51,532 nucleotides of DNA from the NCBI GenBank assembly GCA_001782165.1, contig MFNV01000010.1, positions 1 through 51,532 on the forward strand, read 5' to 3'. Both the position numbers and the translations under genes were made by a program. The notes beneath the pieces are model-generated. The model searched no databases. It had not been told where the DNA came from and saw only the letters and a program-made list of their open reading frames with translations. Every line of letters begins with the position of its first letter. The stretch's first letter is position 1. This document shows, one piece after another, positions 18,873 to 27,621 of the stretch. Source of the DNA: Candidatus Levybacteria bacterium RIFCSPHIGHO2_01_FULL_41_15. Lineage in GTDB: Bacteria; Patescibacteriota; Microgenomatia; Levybacterales; UBA12049.

Positions 18873-19526
18873 CTACTTGAGTCCATGGGTATCCATTCCT
18901 CTTGCGTTTTCTTGTATAAATCCTAAAGTTGCCGCTTCGTATGCCGGAATTATCCATGTTCTTATATGTTCAAGGGTTTTTGTTTTCTCCAGGAGCTCTT
19001 TTATGGCTTGGGGCATAAGGTCATAATGGTCTGTGAAGATGGTTGCCAGTGTTCTGTCAGGCTGGGGAAATTGAGGATCAGCCAGTCTTATTAGTTTTTG
19101 TTGGTGTTCAATTGTTATTGTTTCTTTTTCTTCATCCACTGATTTCTCCTGCGGTACAAAAGTGTTTCTAAACGACGCATTATACTCTCTAGTCATCTGG
19201 CTTATTGAAACAGCTCTTTCTACGATCGCTTGTTCAATATTTACCATACATATACCAAAAATTACCGCCGCAAAGTTTAGGATAAATCCTTTTCGTTCAC
19301 CCTCTGGCAATTCCAGATGAAAATCTTCTCTCTCAGTATTTACCCGGATTTTGGCAGAATCTAATCTGTCCTGAAGCTTAAGAAGTCCTTCTTGTCCCTT
19401 TCTCCAAAAAGTCGCAGCAACAATATAAACGGGAGATCTTGTTGGGTGTCCGCTCTCTTTTTCAGCCCTATCGGTTGCTTCTATATGTTCTTTTGCCCGA
19501 CCTCTTATCAATGTTTCAACTGACAT
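18873..19526 (-). CDS. Hypothetical protein
   Basis: ORF with codon usage similar to neighbours. Confidence 0.55.
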   Translation of the reverse strand: MSVETLIRGRAKEHIEATDRAEKESGHPTRSPVYIVAATFWRKGQEGLLKLQDRLDSAKIRVNTEREDFHLELPEGERKGFILNFAAVIFGICMVNIEQAIVERAVSISQMTREYNASFRNTFVPQEKSVDEEKETITIEHQQKLIRLADPQFPQPDRTLATIFTDHYDLMPQAIKELLEKTKTLEHIRTWIIPAYEAATLGFIQENARGMDTHGLK

Positions 19527-19886
19527 ATGCGAATATTGTTCCCAAAATTATAGTTCTTTTAAATTTGGGTGGCAAGGGGATGTTTCCTTCTTGACTTTTC
19601 ACAGAAAAGTTTCATATACTATTGTTGTTCTTTGATATTAGAGATAGTTGGGAATTTTCCTCTACAAAGTCACCAAATATGAGGTACCCCGCGTAGCCTT
19701 GGCAAAGTGGGGGACGAGGCGTTTTTCGCAATGGGTGCGCCCAGTGCGATAGCCTTCCTAATATCATATATGGGGAAGTGTCAACTACCCTCGATATCAA
19801 AGACCGAATTTATTCAGTCCTCTTTTGCCTCTTGTGCTTGAAAGGGTATTAATTTCTTTATCTTTTTGGTAAAATTACTGTTGGTT

Positions 19887-19921
19887 GCCGCCTTAGCTCA
19901 GTGGCAGAGCAACTGTTTTGT
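19887..19921 (+). pseudogene. Orphan 5' tRNA half (tRNA-Thr-like)
   Basis: gccgccttagctcagtggcagagcaactgttttgt resembles the 5' half of tRNA-Thr at 19989; no matching 3' half (AGGCGGC) found. Confidence 0.6.
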
Positions 19922-19988
19922 CCCAGCACTTTCTTGCCAAATTTGATAAAATCTGGTTTAGAAATGCGGGATCCAGTAAAATTGGCTT

Positions 19989-20060
19989 GCCGAGATGGCT
20001 CAGTGGCAGAGCAGCTGTTTTGTAAACAGCAGGTCCCGGGTTCGAATCCCGGTCTCGGCT
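19989..20060 (+). tRNA. tRNA-Thr(TGT)
   Basis: Acceptor GCCGAGA/TCTCGGC; anticodon arm GCTGT-TTTGTAA-ACAGC; T-arm GGGTTCGAATCCC. Confidence 0.95.
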
Positions 20061-20111
20061 CAAGCAAAACACGAATTTTCTGGGATAAACGTTTTTAAAA
20101 ATTGGCTCCGA

Positions 20112-20195
20112 GCTGGGGTGGCAGAGTAGCAATTGCACGTGGCTGTAGACCACGCGTCCTTACGGACTCCGGGGGTGCAATTCCCTCCTCCAGCA
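20112..20195 (+). tRNA. tRNA-Tyr(GTA)
   Basis: Acceptor GCTGGGG/CTCCAGC; anticodon arm CGTGG-CTGTAGA-CCACG; long variable arm GTCC-TTAC-GGAC. Confidence 0.9.
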
Positions 20196-20280
20196 CTAGA
20201 TAGTTTGGGGTTATGGGATTCAGAGCTATGAGTAATTGGATTTTTTCTCCAGACTCATAGCTAATATTTCATAATCACTC

Positions 20281-20315
20281 GCCGGCGTAGTTCAGGGTAG
20301 ACATGTCCGCCGCTC
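20281..20315 (+). pseudogene. Orphan 5' tRNA half
   Basis: gccggcgtagttcagggtagacatgtccgccgctc has tRNA-like acceptor and D-arm; no 3' half; abuts next tRNA. Confidence 0.5.
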
Positions 20316-20387
20316 GCCCAGGTAGTTCAGTGGCAGAACGCAATCTTGGTAAGATTGAAGTCGAGGGTTCGATTCCCTCTCTGGGCT
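20316..20387 (+). tRNA. tRNA-Thr(GGT)
   Basis: Acceptor GCCCAGG/TCTGGGC; anticodon arm CAATC-TTGGTAA-GATTG. Confidence 0.95.
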
Positions 20388-20526
20388 CACATTCACATTC
20401 GTTTAGTGTAAACAAAATAACCATTTCAATTATGATTTGGAAATTTCACAAGATAGAAGTTATAATGGTTTATCCTGAGGAAGGATAACAAAGGGAGGAA
20501 AAACTCGTACTGAGTTTAATCGAAGT

Positions 20527-20703
20527 ATGGCAAAAAAAGGAGAACACAGAATTATAGTCGGTTTGGTTTGCACTGTTTGCAAAAACAGAAATTACGTAAC
20601 GACAAGAAATAAGTTAAACACCGAAGAGAAATTAAAGCTTGTGAAATATTGCAGGCATTGCAGAAAAAAGACTGATCACAAGGAAACAGACAGACTAAAG
20701 TAG
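20527..20703 (+). CDS. rpmG: Ribosomal protein bL33 (missed by ORF track, 58 aa)
   Basis: MAKKGEHRIIVGLVCTVCKNRNYVTTRNKLNTEEKLKLVKYCRHCRKKTDHKETDRLK*. Confidence 0.93.
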   Translation: MAKKGEHRIIVGLVCTVCKNRNYVTTRNKLNTEEKLKLVKYCRHCRKKTDHKETDRLK

Positions 20704-20757
20704 TTATGGGTTATGAGTATAGCTATCAACTCATAACTCCGAACTCATAACTAAAAA
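20703..20757. repeat. ORF-less hairpin repeat (GTTATGAGT arms)
   Basis: tagttatgggttatgagt...actcataactccgaactcataacta inverted repeat. Confidence 0.75.
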
Positions 20758-20813
20758 CTAGTTTAGGGGTGTCGGTTAACGGCAAACCACCCGCCAAATC
20801 GGCGGGGACTGGA

Positions 20814-21067
20814 ATGTACTACGTTTACATCTTAAAAAGTGAGAAAGACGGCAAACTTTGTACCGGTAGTACCAGTGATTTAAAAAAAGAATTGATGATC
20901 ACCTTAAAGGCTCCTCAATAGCTACAAGAAACAGAAGACCTCTCAAATTGATTTATTACGAAGCTTACTCAAACAAATCTGATGCCTTGAGACGTAAAAA
21001 GTTTTTAAAAACTGGTAACGGTAGAGATTTGATTAAAAATCAGTTAAAATATACATTGAGAGTATAG
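20814..21067 (+). pseudogene. Frameshifted GIY-YIG domain protein
   Basis: MYYVYILKSEKDGKLCTGSTSDLKK then (+1 at A-run) IDDHLKGSSIATRNRRPLKLIYYEAYSNKSDALRRKKFLKTGNGRDLIKNQLKY. Confidence 0.85.
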
Positions 21068-21136
21068 GGACGTGGTGAAATGGTATCACAGCAGTCTCCA
21101 AAACTGCTTTTCTCAGTTCGAATCTGAGCGTCCCTG
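21066..21136 (+). tRNA. tRNA-Trp(CCA)
   Basis: Acceptor AGGGACG/CGTCCCT; anticodon arm GCAGT-CTCCAAA-ACTGC; followed by CCA. Confidence 0.95.
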
Positions 21137-21189
21137 CCAGTTAAAATTTGCTCCTTGAATTCTCAATATCTCGGTGATATTCTCTTAAT

Positions 21190-21492
21190 ATGCTTACAAA
21201 AACCGACTTAAGCCAAATTCGAAAAGTAGTTAGAGAAGAAGTAGAAAATGAAGCGCAATCAATAAAAGATGAGCTTGGAGCAGACATTACTACGTCTCGG
21301 ATGAGAATTCAAACCGAGATTAATGAACTTAAAGACAGAATAAAAAATCTAGAGATTAGAGTTTCTAAAATGCACAAGGAACTAAAGAAAGAAATAAAGA
21401 TGGTATCGAATTTTCTCGATAAAGAAAATTTACTGGTTGTAAAAAGAGTAGAGAAAATAGAAGAGCATCTCGGATTATCAAGCGCCCAGTAG
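21190..21492 (+). CDS. Hypothetical coiled-coil protein
   Basis: ORF with heptad-like pattern. Confidence 0.6.
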   Translation: MLTKTDLSQIRKVVREEVENEAQSIKDELGADITTSRMRIQTEINELKDRIKNLEIRVSKMHKELKKEIKMVSNFLDKENLLVVKRVEKIEEHLGLSSAQ

Positions 21493-21498
21493 TTCTAG

Positions 21499-22107
21499 CT
21501 AGGCTCTTCTTAGTTCTTTACTTACCACGTTTCCGTCAGTACCTACTTTATAAACAATTACTTCGCCGGTTGGGATTTCGAGATTTTCAACTTCAGTATC
21601 TGTTAACCCGTCTAAATATTTCACAAGAGCACGGAGACTATTTCCGTGAGCAGAAACTAAAACATTTTTGCCTTCTTTTAATTTAGGCAGAATCTCTTTC
21701 TCATAATAGGGAACTGTCCTGTTATAAACATCCTTTAAGGTTTCTCCGTTTGGGACAGGCACATCCCATCCTCTTCGCAGTTTTTTAAATCCTTCTTCCC
21801 CCAGCTCCTTTAAGATCGACCATTTGTTTTTGCCCGTATATGTTCCATAGTTTCTTTCCTTAAGGGCAGGAGATACGACAGCAAGAATTTGCTCTTTTAA
21901 CACATATCCAATCTGTTTGAGAGTTTGCTGGGCGCGAAGAAGGTCTGAGGTGAAAGCCAGATCAAATTTAATGTCCTTGAGTTTTTTTCCTGCCTTCCTT
22001 GATTCTTCAATTCCCCTAATAGAAAGCGGAGGGTCCTGCCAGCCGGTCCATACACCCTTTGCATTCCAAGTAGATTCACCGTGACGGACAAGAGCAAGAG
22101 TTGCCAT
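21499..22107 (-). CDS. gpmA: 2,3-bisphosphoglycerate-dependent phosphoglycerate mutase
   Basis: LALVRHGESTWNAKGVWTGWQDPPLSIRGIEESRKAG...ERNYGTYTGKNK...SAHGNSLRALVKYLDGL. Confidence 0.92.
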   Translation of the reverse strand: MATLALVRHGESTWNAKGVWTGWQDPPLSIRGIEESRKAGKKLKDIKFDLAFTSDLLRAQQTLKQIGYVLKEQILAVVSPALKERNYGTYTGKNKWSILKELGEEGFKKLRRGWDVPVPNGETLKDVYNRTVPYYEKEILPKLKEGKNVLVSAHGNSLRALVKYLDGLTDTEVENLEIPTGEVIVYKVGTDGNVVSKELRRA

Positions 22108-22158
22108 ATTAGCTAATAGTAACTAGCCACTAGTAACTAGTTACTTTAAAAAATTATA

Positions 22159-22815
22159 TCAGATTCCTAGGAGTTTTTCGGCGAATGTAAGAACTGAAAA
22201 TATAAATTGACCCAATGAAAATCCGCCGATAGGAAAGACCAGAAGGAAAAATATTATAAAAATCCCAATTCCGGAGATGGACATATAAGCGTTTGCCTCC
22301 TTTTCAGGCAGAAGAAGAGCAAAAATTTTGGATCCGTCAAGAGGAGGAATAGGAAGAAGATTAAAAACGGCAAGGAGAAGATTTAATCTTGCAATCATAT
22401 GAAGAATAAAATAAACAGATGGCAAGAAGGAATTCTCAGAGAGAAAAAGCGGGCCATTAATAAGAAACATAATTTTAATGATAAGACTTACGACAACTGC
22501 GATAAAAATATTTGTCAGTGGTCCGGAAAGTGAAACAAGGGCAAGATCTTTTCGGCCTTCTCTTAAATTGAATGGGTCAACAGGGACGGGTTTTGCAGCT
22601 CCGAAAATAACAGGGGACCCTGAGACTATTAAAATAAGTGGAAGAAGAATGCTCATAAATGGGTCAATGTGTTTTCTGGGGTCAAGTGTAAGCCTTCCCG
22701 CAAGTCTTGCAGTGGGATCTCCAAGTCTTTCTGCCACAAATCCGTGCGCTATTTCATGCAGGATTGCCGAAAAAATTAAAATAACTAATATTATCAGCCC
22801 CGATGTCAAATCCAT
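22159..22815 (-). CDS. Site-2 protease family (M50) membrane metalloprotease
   Basis: IFSAILHEIAHGFVAERLGDPTARLAGRLTLDPRKHIDP...NLLPIPPLDGS. Confidence 0.92.
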   Translation of the reverse strand: MDLTSGLIILVILIFSAILHEIAHGFVAERLGDPTARLAGRLTLDPRKHIDPFMSILLPLILIVSGSPVIFGAAKPVPVDPFNLREGRKDLALVSLSGPLTNIFIAVVVSLIIKIMFLINGPLFLSENSFLPSVYFILHMIARLNLLLAVFNLLPIPPLDGSKIFALLLPEKEANAYMSISGIGIFIIFFLLVFPIGGFSLGQFIFSVLTFAEKLLGI

Positions 22816-23041
22816 AAGCTCCTTTCAGGATAAATTCGAAGTTCCAAATCCGAAATTCTGCCTGCCGGCAGGCAGGTCTAAATAAGTTTCAAAATTCAAA
22901 ACTCAAAATTTAGGATTTATAATAGAATAACCTATTATTGTTTTGTGGGCAAGTTTTTGATAGACTACAGACTACGGTCCACAGACTACAGTTTTAAAAT
23001 GCCGTAGACAGTAGACTGTAGGCAGAGAGCGATTTCTATTT

Positions 23042-23314
23042 ATGATAAGCGGAAATAAATGCCAGAATTGCGGTAAGGGAATAATGTACGGACACAATGT
23101 GTCCCATTCCAAAAGAAGGACAAGGAGAATTTTCAAACCAAATCTTCATGTGGTGCGTGTTGAAGTTGGTGGCGTAACAAAAAGAATGAAGCTTTGCAGC
23201 AAGTGCTTAAGGCTTCTGAAAGGCAAAAGCACAAGAGATCTTAAAAAGAAAGAAAAAATTTCAAAAAATCCGGAAGTTCAATCTTCTCAGGAGGCAATTT
23301 CCGTAACAGCCTAG
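23042..23314 (+). CDS. rpmB: Ribosomal protein bL28
   Basis: [35 protein letters not shown]. Confidence 0.93.
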   Translation: MISGNKCQNCGKGIMYGHNVSHSKRRTRRIFKPNLHVVRVEVGGVTKRMKLCSKCLRLLKGKSTRDLKKKEKISKNPEVQSSQEAISVTA

Positions 23315-23371
23315 GTTTTAATTTCTAATTTTTATTTTTCAATTTTCATTGAAAACTTTAAATTTCAAATT

Positions 23372-24220
23372 TTAAATTAATTTTAGTTTAACTAAAATTT
23401 CTTTCCCCTCTTTGTATCCATTCACAAAATCCTTGTAGCTCATTGGATTTTTTCCTTCAACCTGGATTTTGCTATCAGGAAGAAGTTTGATAATCTTTTT
23501 TTTGGATTCAAGGTATGCCACTAAAAAAACTCCTGGCCATGGAAAGTATGCCCTTATCATTCTTTTTATTTTATCGGCTGAAGGAGGATTATTTAAGTCA
23601 ATATATCCATCTTTTTTCTCTAAAATTTTTGTAAAGGTCGCTTGTGGGTCATCTTGGGGAATAGGTTTTAGATCACCCTTTATATATTGCTGTATAGTTT
23701 GATATAGGTTATCTGCACCAATTTTAAAAAGCCTTTTATAAAGGCTATCCGCAGTGTCTTTGTCAGTTATTTTTCCTTCTTGTTGAAAAAGAACCGATCC
23801 ATGATCTACCTTTTCATCGAGTTTTATCAACGTCACTCCCGTAACTTCCTCCCCGTTTAAAAGCACAGTTTGAACAGGAGTGGGACCCCGATGTTTGGGA
23901 AGAAGAGAAGGATGAATGTTTATGATTCCCTTTGGGAAAAACTTCAAAACTTTTTTGGGAATTATCAAGCCAAAATCAGCGAGAACGGCAAAAGACGCAT
24001 GAGCGTCTTTAGTTGTTTGCATTATTAAATTATTAAATTGTTGAGCGGAAATAGAAGGAATTTTGTTTTTAAGACAATAAGAGGGGACTGGATCAAATAG
24101 ATTTTGTTCGGTAGTTATGACAAGAGAGAGATTAAAGTTTTTTTTAATGACTTCAATTACGGGAATAACATACTTGGAGCTTCCGAAAAAAACCAGTTTT
24201 ATATTGTCAGATTGTTTCAT
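23372..24220 (-). CDS. fmt: Methionyl-tRNA formyltransferase
   Basis: KGIINIHPSLLPKHRGPTPVQTVLLNGEEVTGVTLIKLDEKVDHG. Confidence 0.9.
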   Translation of the reverse strand: MKQSDNIKLVFFGSSKYVIPVIEVIKKNFNLSLVITTEQNLFDPVPSYCLKNKIPSISAQQFNNLIMQTTKDAHASFAVLADFGLIIPKKVLKFFPKGIINIHPSLLPKHRGPTPVQTVLLNGEEVTGVTLIKLDEKVDHGSVLFQQEGKITDKDTADSLYKRLFKIGADNLYQTIQQYIKGDLKPIPQDDPQATFTKILEKKDGYIDLNNPPSADKIKRMIRAYFPWPGVFLVAYLESKKKIIKLLPDSKIQVEGKNPMSYKDFVNGYKEGKEILVKLKLI

Positions 24221-24259
24221 TCAAAATAATCAATTATAAATAATAAATAGTCAATTTGC

Positions 24260-24796
24260 TCAAATTTCCAGTTCTTCAAAGACGGCCTCGCCTTTTTTGT
24301 CTTTGTGAGATTTATAAAGAATTCCGTTTTGTTCAAGAACCCTTTCTGTAAAAAGGATTCCATTGAGGTGATCCATCTCATGTTGAATAATTGTGGCCAA
24401 GAATCCTTTAAATTCTTTTGTATGGAGCTTACCTTTTTCATCAGAAAAGGAGAGAGTTATAAAATTTTTCCTCTTTACCTCTCCCCAAATATTCGGAAGA
24501 GAAAGGCATCCTTCAAGCCGCTTGCGGGGACTCTTTCTTGTTTCCATTTTCGAAACTTCACCACCCTCATCTGATATTTGAGGATTTATAAAAACCCTAA
24601 TAGAGGATTTTGGAGCCGGTTTTATTATGAAAATCGACTGCGGAATTTCGACCTGAGGTGCGGCAAGACCCACGCCCTCAGGATCTTTGGCTGAAAGTAA
24701 AGTTTTTTTCATCCCCTCAAGAAGCTTCTTGTCTGTCTTCTTGACAGGTTTTGCTTTTTGAGAAAGGATGGAATTCGGCGCTATAATAATTTTCAT
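24260..24796 (-). CDS. def: Peptide deformylase
   Basis: PEGVGLAAPQVEIPQSIF...EGCLSLPNIWGEV...QHEMDHLNGILFTERV. Confidence 0.95.
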   Translation of the reverse strand: MKIIIAPNSILSQKAKPVKKTDKKLLEGMKKTLLSAKDPEGVGLAAPQVEIPQSIFIIKPAPKSSIRVFINPQISDEGGEVSKMETRKSPRKRLEGCLSLPNIWGEVKRKNFITLSFSDEKGKLHTKEFKGFLATIIQHEMDHLNGILFTERVLEQNGILYKSHKDKKGEAVFEELEI

Positions 24797-24837
24797 TCAA
24801 GAAATTATAGCACGCAGGGGTTCAAAATAGAAGGCAA

Positions 24838-25536
24838 TCAATTTGTAAATGAGAGGGTATCAACTATTTGTTCAAACAATTGTTTTTCTTCTGCAAAATA
24901 ATCCTTTAAAGTTATGAGTTCTACCATATACTCCTTTTCACCATTTCGAACTACATAGGCGAATAATTTGCGGTCACCTGCTAAATCGTATCCGCCTGAA
25001 ATAGTTGCCGTGATTGCGATCGTAGGTTGTCCTGCAATATTTCTTCCTTCTCCTAGTATTTCTGATTCTCCGACTCGATCTGGAATTGAATTTGCTGCTT
25101 CTTGGGCGTAGTCATTAAGAGGTCGGTTAGGGGTGGTTCTGTCTCTTACTGTAACATATGTGTAATGATTTAAAAATAAAAATTTTCTAAATCTTGCAGC
25201 ATCAAGATCTTCGTATGAGTCGTCATACTCAAAGTCCTGCGGAAGATTCATTGACCAGCCTTCAACTGATTTTTGTTTTTTCCATCCCTCCTGAGGTTCG
25301 GGGCCGGGTTCTGTTTGGGGAGGGGTTTCTGCTGGTGTTTGAGCCGGAGGATTTGTCGGGGGCTCATTTTGACCGGGGTTAGTCGGGGTTCCATTCCCTC
25401 GATTTAAGATGGGATTTGAGACGGTTACTCCTGGTTTCTTTTCCGAAGCGCATCCGACCGTGGCAGCTGCTACAAATCCGCCAAACGCCATTATAAGTTG
25501 TCTTCTTCCGATTCTATTCTCTCTAGGATTATTCAT
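24838..25536 (-). CDS. PsbP-like lipoprotein
   Basis: RRQLIMAFGGFVAAATVGCASEKK lipobox; proline-rich linker; WSMNLPQDFEYDDSYED... Confidence 0.65.
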   Translation of the reverse strand: MNNPRENRIGRRQLIMAFGGFVAAATVGCASEKKPGVTVSNPILNRGNGTPTNPGQNEPPTNPPAQTPAETPPQTEPGPEPQEGWKKQKSVEGWSMNLPQDFEYDDSYEDLDAARFRKFLFLNHYTYVTVRDRTTPNRPLNDYAQEAANSIPDRVGESEILGEGRNIAGQPTIAITATISGGYDLAGDRKLFAYVVRNGEKEYMVELITLKDYFAEEKQLFEQIVDTLSFTN

Positions 25537-25581
25537 GTTTCTGGAATATAACAAAAGCAAATTTAAAAATCAATAGGCATT

Positions 25582-26196
25582 TCAATCGGTAAATCTAAAT
25601 GAATCTACCATTTTCTGGAAAACAGGAAGCAGGTCTTGAAAATCGGTTTGTGGTGCCGAGAATGTAATGCTCCAAGCTTCTCCGCCTTTTATAAAAACAT
25701 AATAGAATTTTTCATTTTTGGTGCCATCGAAATCAAATTTATGGCGGAATGTCCATGCGGGGACTCCGTCAACTTCAGCTCCTTGGGACTCATAGACTTT
25801 TGCAGAAGGGTCATCTGACTTTTTAATAGTTTTTTCAATTTTATCAACGACTTGGTTTTTGTACTGCTCTAAAGTCATTCCAAAATCAATAGGAGTTACC
25901 CTTATAAGAACTTGACCGCTTCCGATAAATTCATCGTAATTATCTGCATTTTTTTCGATTGTGGAAATATGTAGGGCCTGCCAATCGGAAGGATAAGAGA
26001 TTTGGTAAGGGTAGTCATCTGATCTAAAGTTCGTCCATCGAGAGGTCTGAATTTCGGTTTCGATCGGGGTATTTACCCCATTTGTATTTGAATCATTGCC
26101 ACATCCCAAAAAAACTGCTGTAAGTAGTCCGCCTCCAAGTTTTGCCCCATTAAATATAAGATTTCTCCGCGTTGATCTTCTTTCCAGAAAAGACAT
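25582..26196 (-). CDS. PsbP-like lipoprotein
   Basis: LLTAVFLGCGNDSN lipobox; WTNFRSDDYPYQISYPSDWQALHI. Confidence 0.7.
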   Translation of the reverse strand: MSFLERRSTRRNLIFNGAKLGGGLLTAVFLGCGNDSNTNGVNTPIETEIQTSRWTNFRSDDYPYQISYPSDWQALHISTIEKNADNYDEFIGSGQVLIRVTPIDFGMTLEQYKNQVVDKIEKTIKKSDDPSAKVYESQGAEVDGVPAWTFRHKFDFDGTKNEKFYYVFIKGGEAWSITFSAPQTDFQDLLPVFQKMVDSFRFTD

Positions 26197-26248
26197 CCTG
26201 CAAATATATCAGAAGGTATATCAAAAATCAATAACTTTGAAGATTTAT

Positions 26249-27613
26249 CTAATACACAGAGGTGATGGGAAGAAAAGAAGCAAACATTTGATCTATGTAC
26301 TCATCAAGCGATTCATCTTTCCCCACATAAGATAAATTAAAAATAACTCCATCTACTCTTACATAAACTATAAATTCTTTAATTCTGTATTCTTTGCTTG
26401 GTCCGATCCAGCCTTCAATAGTTTTTGCAGGGAAATAATCCCATACTTTTGTCTCACTTACTACAGAAACATTTGCGTCTCCTGCTTTTAAATTATTTAC
26501 CTCAAGATTTACATAGGAATCAAAGTCATCTATCGGCCTGTCAAGATGAACTCTTCCTACTTTAAATAAGTCATTTGTGTCCGAAGATTTTTTGTTGTCG
26601 AATTTATCATAATCAAATCCTTCAAAATCTTCACTTTCTGGCGGAGAAAATATATTTGAAGGATATTCTATATAGTAATATTTTTTATAAGTACTGTATT
26701 CTATCCATCCGGGGTCAAAGGGAGTTTCCAAAGGAGAAGCTTTTCCCTCAGTCGGGCAGCCGATGATAAGATTTTTCGAACCGCAAAGTTTTCCATCGGT
26801 AAATCTTGGGTCATTAATATTGGGATAGTATTCTCGGGGCCCGCTTATATCAAATCCGTCAATGGAAATGTCATTTTCATCAAAGATTCTAAAATGGACA
26901 TGAATCCATTCTGGTTGAGGATTTTTGTCTTCGTCTAAAACTCCGGTTGCGCCTGCCATTCCAATGAAATCTCCTCTTTTTACCTCCTCTGGTATCCCTC
27001 CGCAATCTGGCATGCCCTCCTTGATGGACTGAAGATGTCCGTAATAAGTATAAATTGTAATTTCTCTTACCATATGTTGTATCATAACCGCTTCTCCCTG
27101 TTTGTCTTCAGGATTTGCGCAAGCTTTTCCGTCTGCGGCAGCCAAAACAGGAAAAGTCTCCCAAGTGCTTGAATCATTCAGCTTGCCTTTTATAATATCC
27201 AATGCATGATGTGTCGGATTGGGACCTGTCCATGCTTGCTGAATCCTCATGTTGGGATCAGGAGGAAAAGGGAGATCAAGAAGATCTATGCTATGATCAA
27301 TTTCAGGATTTGAAATTCCAGGTGTTTCCAAAGGAGAATGTAGGGGATTTGGATTTTCTTGAGAACCTCCGTCCGGCTCGATTGGACATCCTGTAAATGC
27401 AATAGCGGCTATAAGAGGAGCAAGGGGGAGAATAGCTCTTTTGGGCAAACGGCCAAATATCCCATTGAGAAACCTTCCAAGACGGCTTTCTTTTCTGACA
27501 ACAACAAGGTCATCTCTTAAAACTTTATCAGCGTCGGGTAATGGCTTGAAATATTCAATTTCCTCGGGGGTTGGGCCTATGACTCCAGAATTCTCTGCCC
27601 TCTCATTTCTCAT
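26249..27613 (-). CDS. M23-type peptidase-like lipoprotein with PsbP-like C-terminus
   Basis: HHALDIIKGK...TIYTYYGHLQSIKEGMPDCGGIPEEVKRGDFIGMAGATGV...WIHVHFRIFDE. Confidence 0.75.
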   Translation of the reverse strand: MRNERAENSGVIGPTPEEIEYFKPLPDADKVLRDDLVVVRKESRLGRFLNGIFGRLPKRAILPLAPLIAAIAFTGCPIEPDGGSQENPNPLHSPLETPGISNPEIDHSIDLLDLPFPPDPNMRIQQAWTGPNPTHHALDIIKGKLNDSSTWETFPVLAAADGKACANPEDKQGEAVMIQHMVREITIYTYYGHLQSIKEGMPDCGGIPEEVKRGDFIGMAGATGVLDEDKNPQPEWIHVHFRIFDENDISIDGFDISGPREYYPNINDPRFTDGKLCGSKNLIIGCPTEGKASPLETPFDPGWIEYSTYKKYYYIEYPSNIFSPPESEDFEGFDYDKFDNKKSSDTNDLFKVGRVHLDRPIDDFDSYVNLEVNNLKAGDANVSVVSETKVWDYFPAKTIEGWIGPSKEYRIKEFIVYVRVDGVIFNLSYVGKDESLDEYIDQMFASFLPITSVY

Positions 27614-27621
27614 ACTTTAAA

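Noticed and set aside
19858-20153. Minus-strand ORFs with NSCSATEP repeats
   Set aside because: They are translations of tRNA genes and tRNA fragments on the wrong strand.
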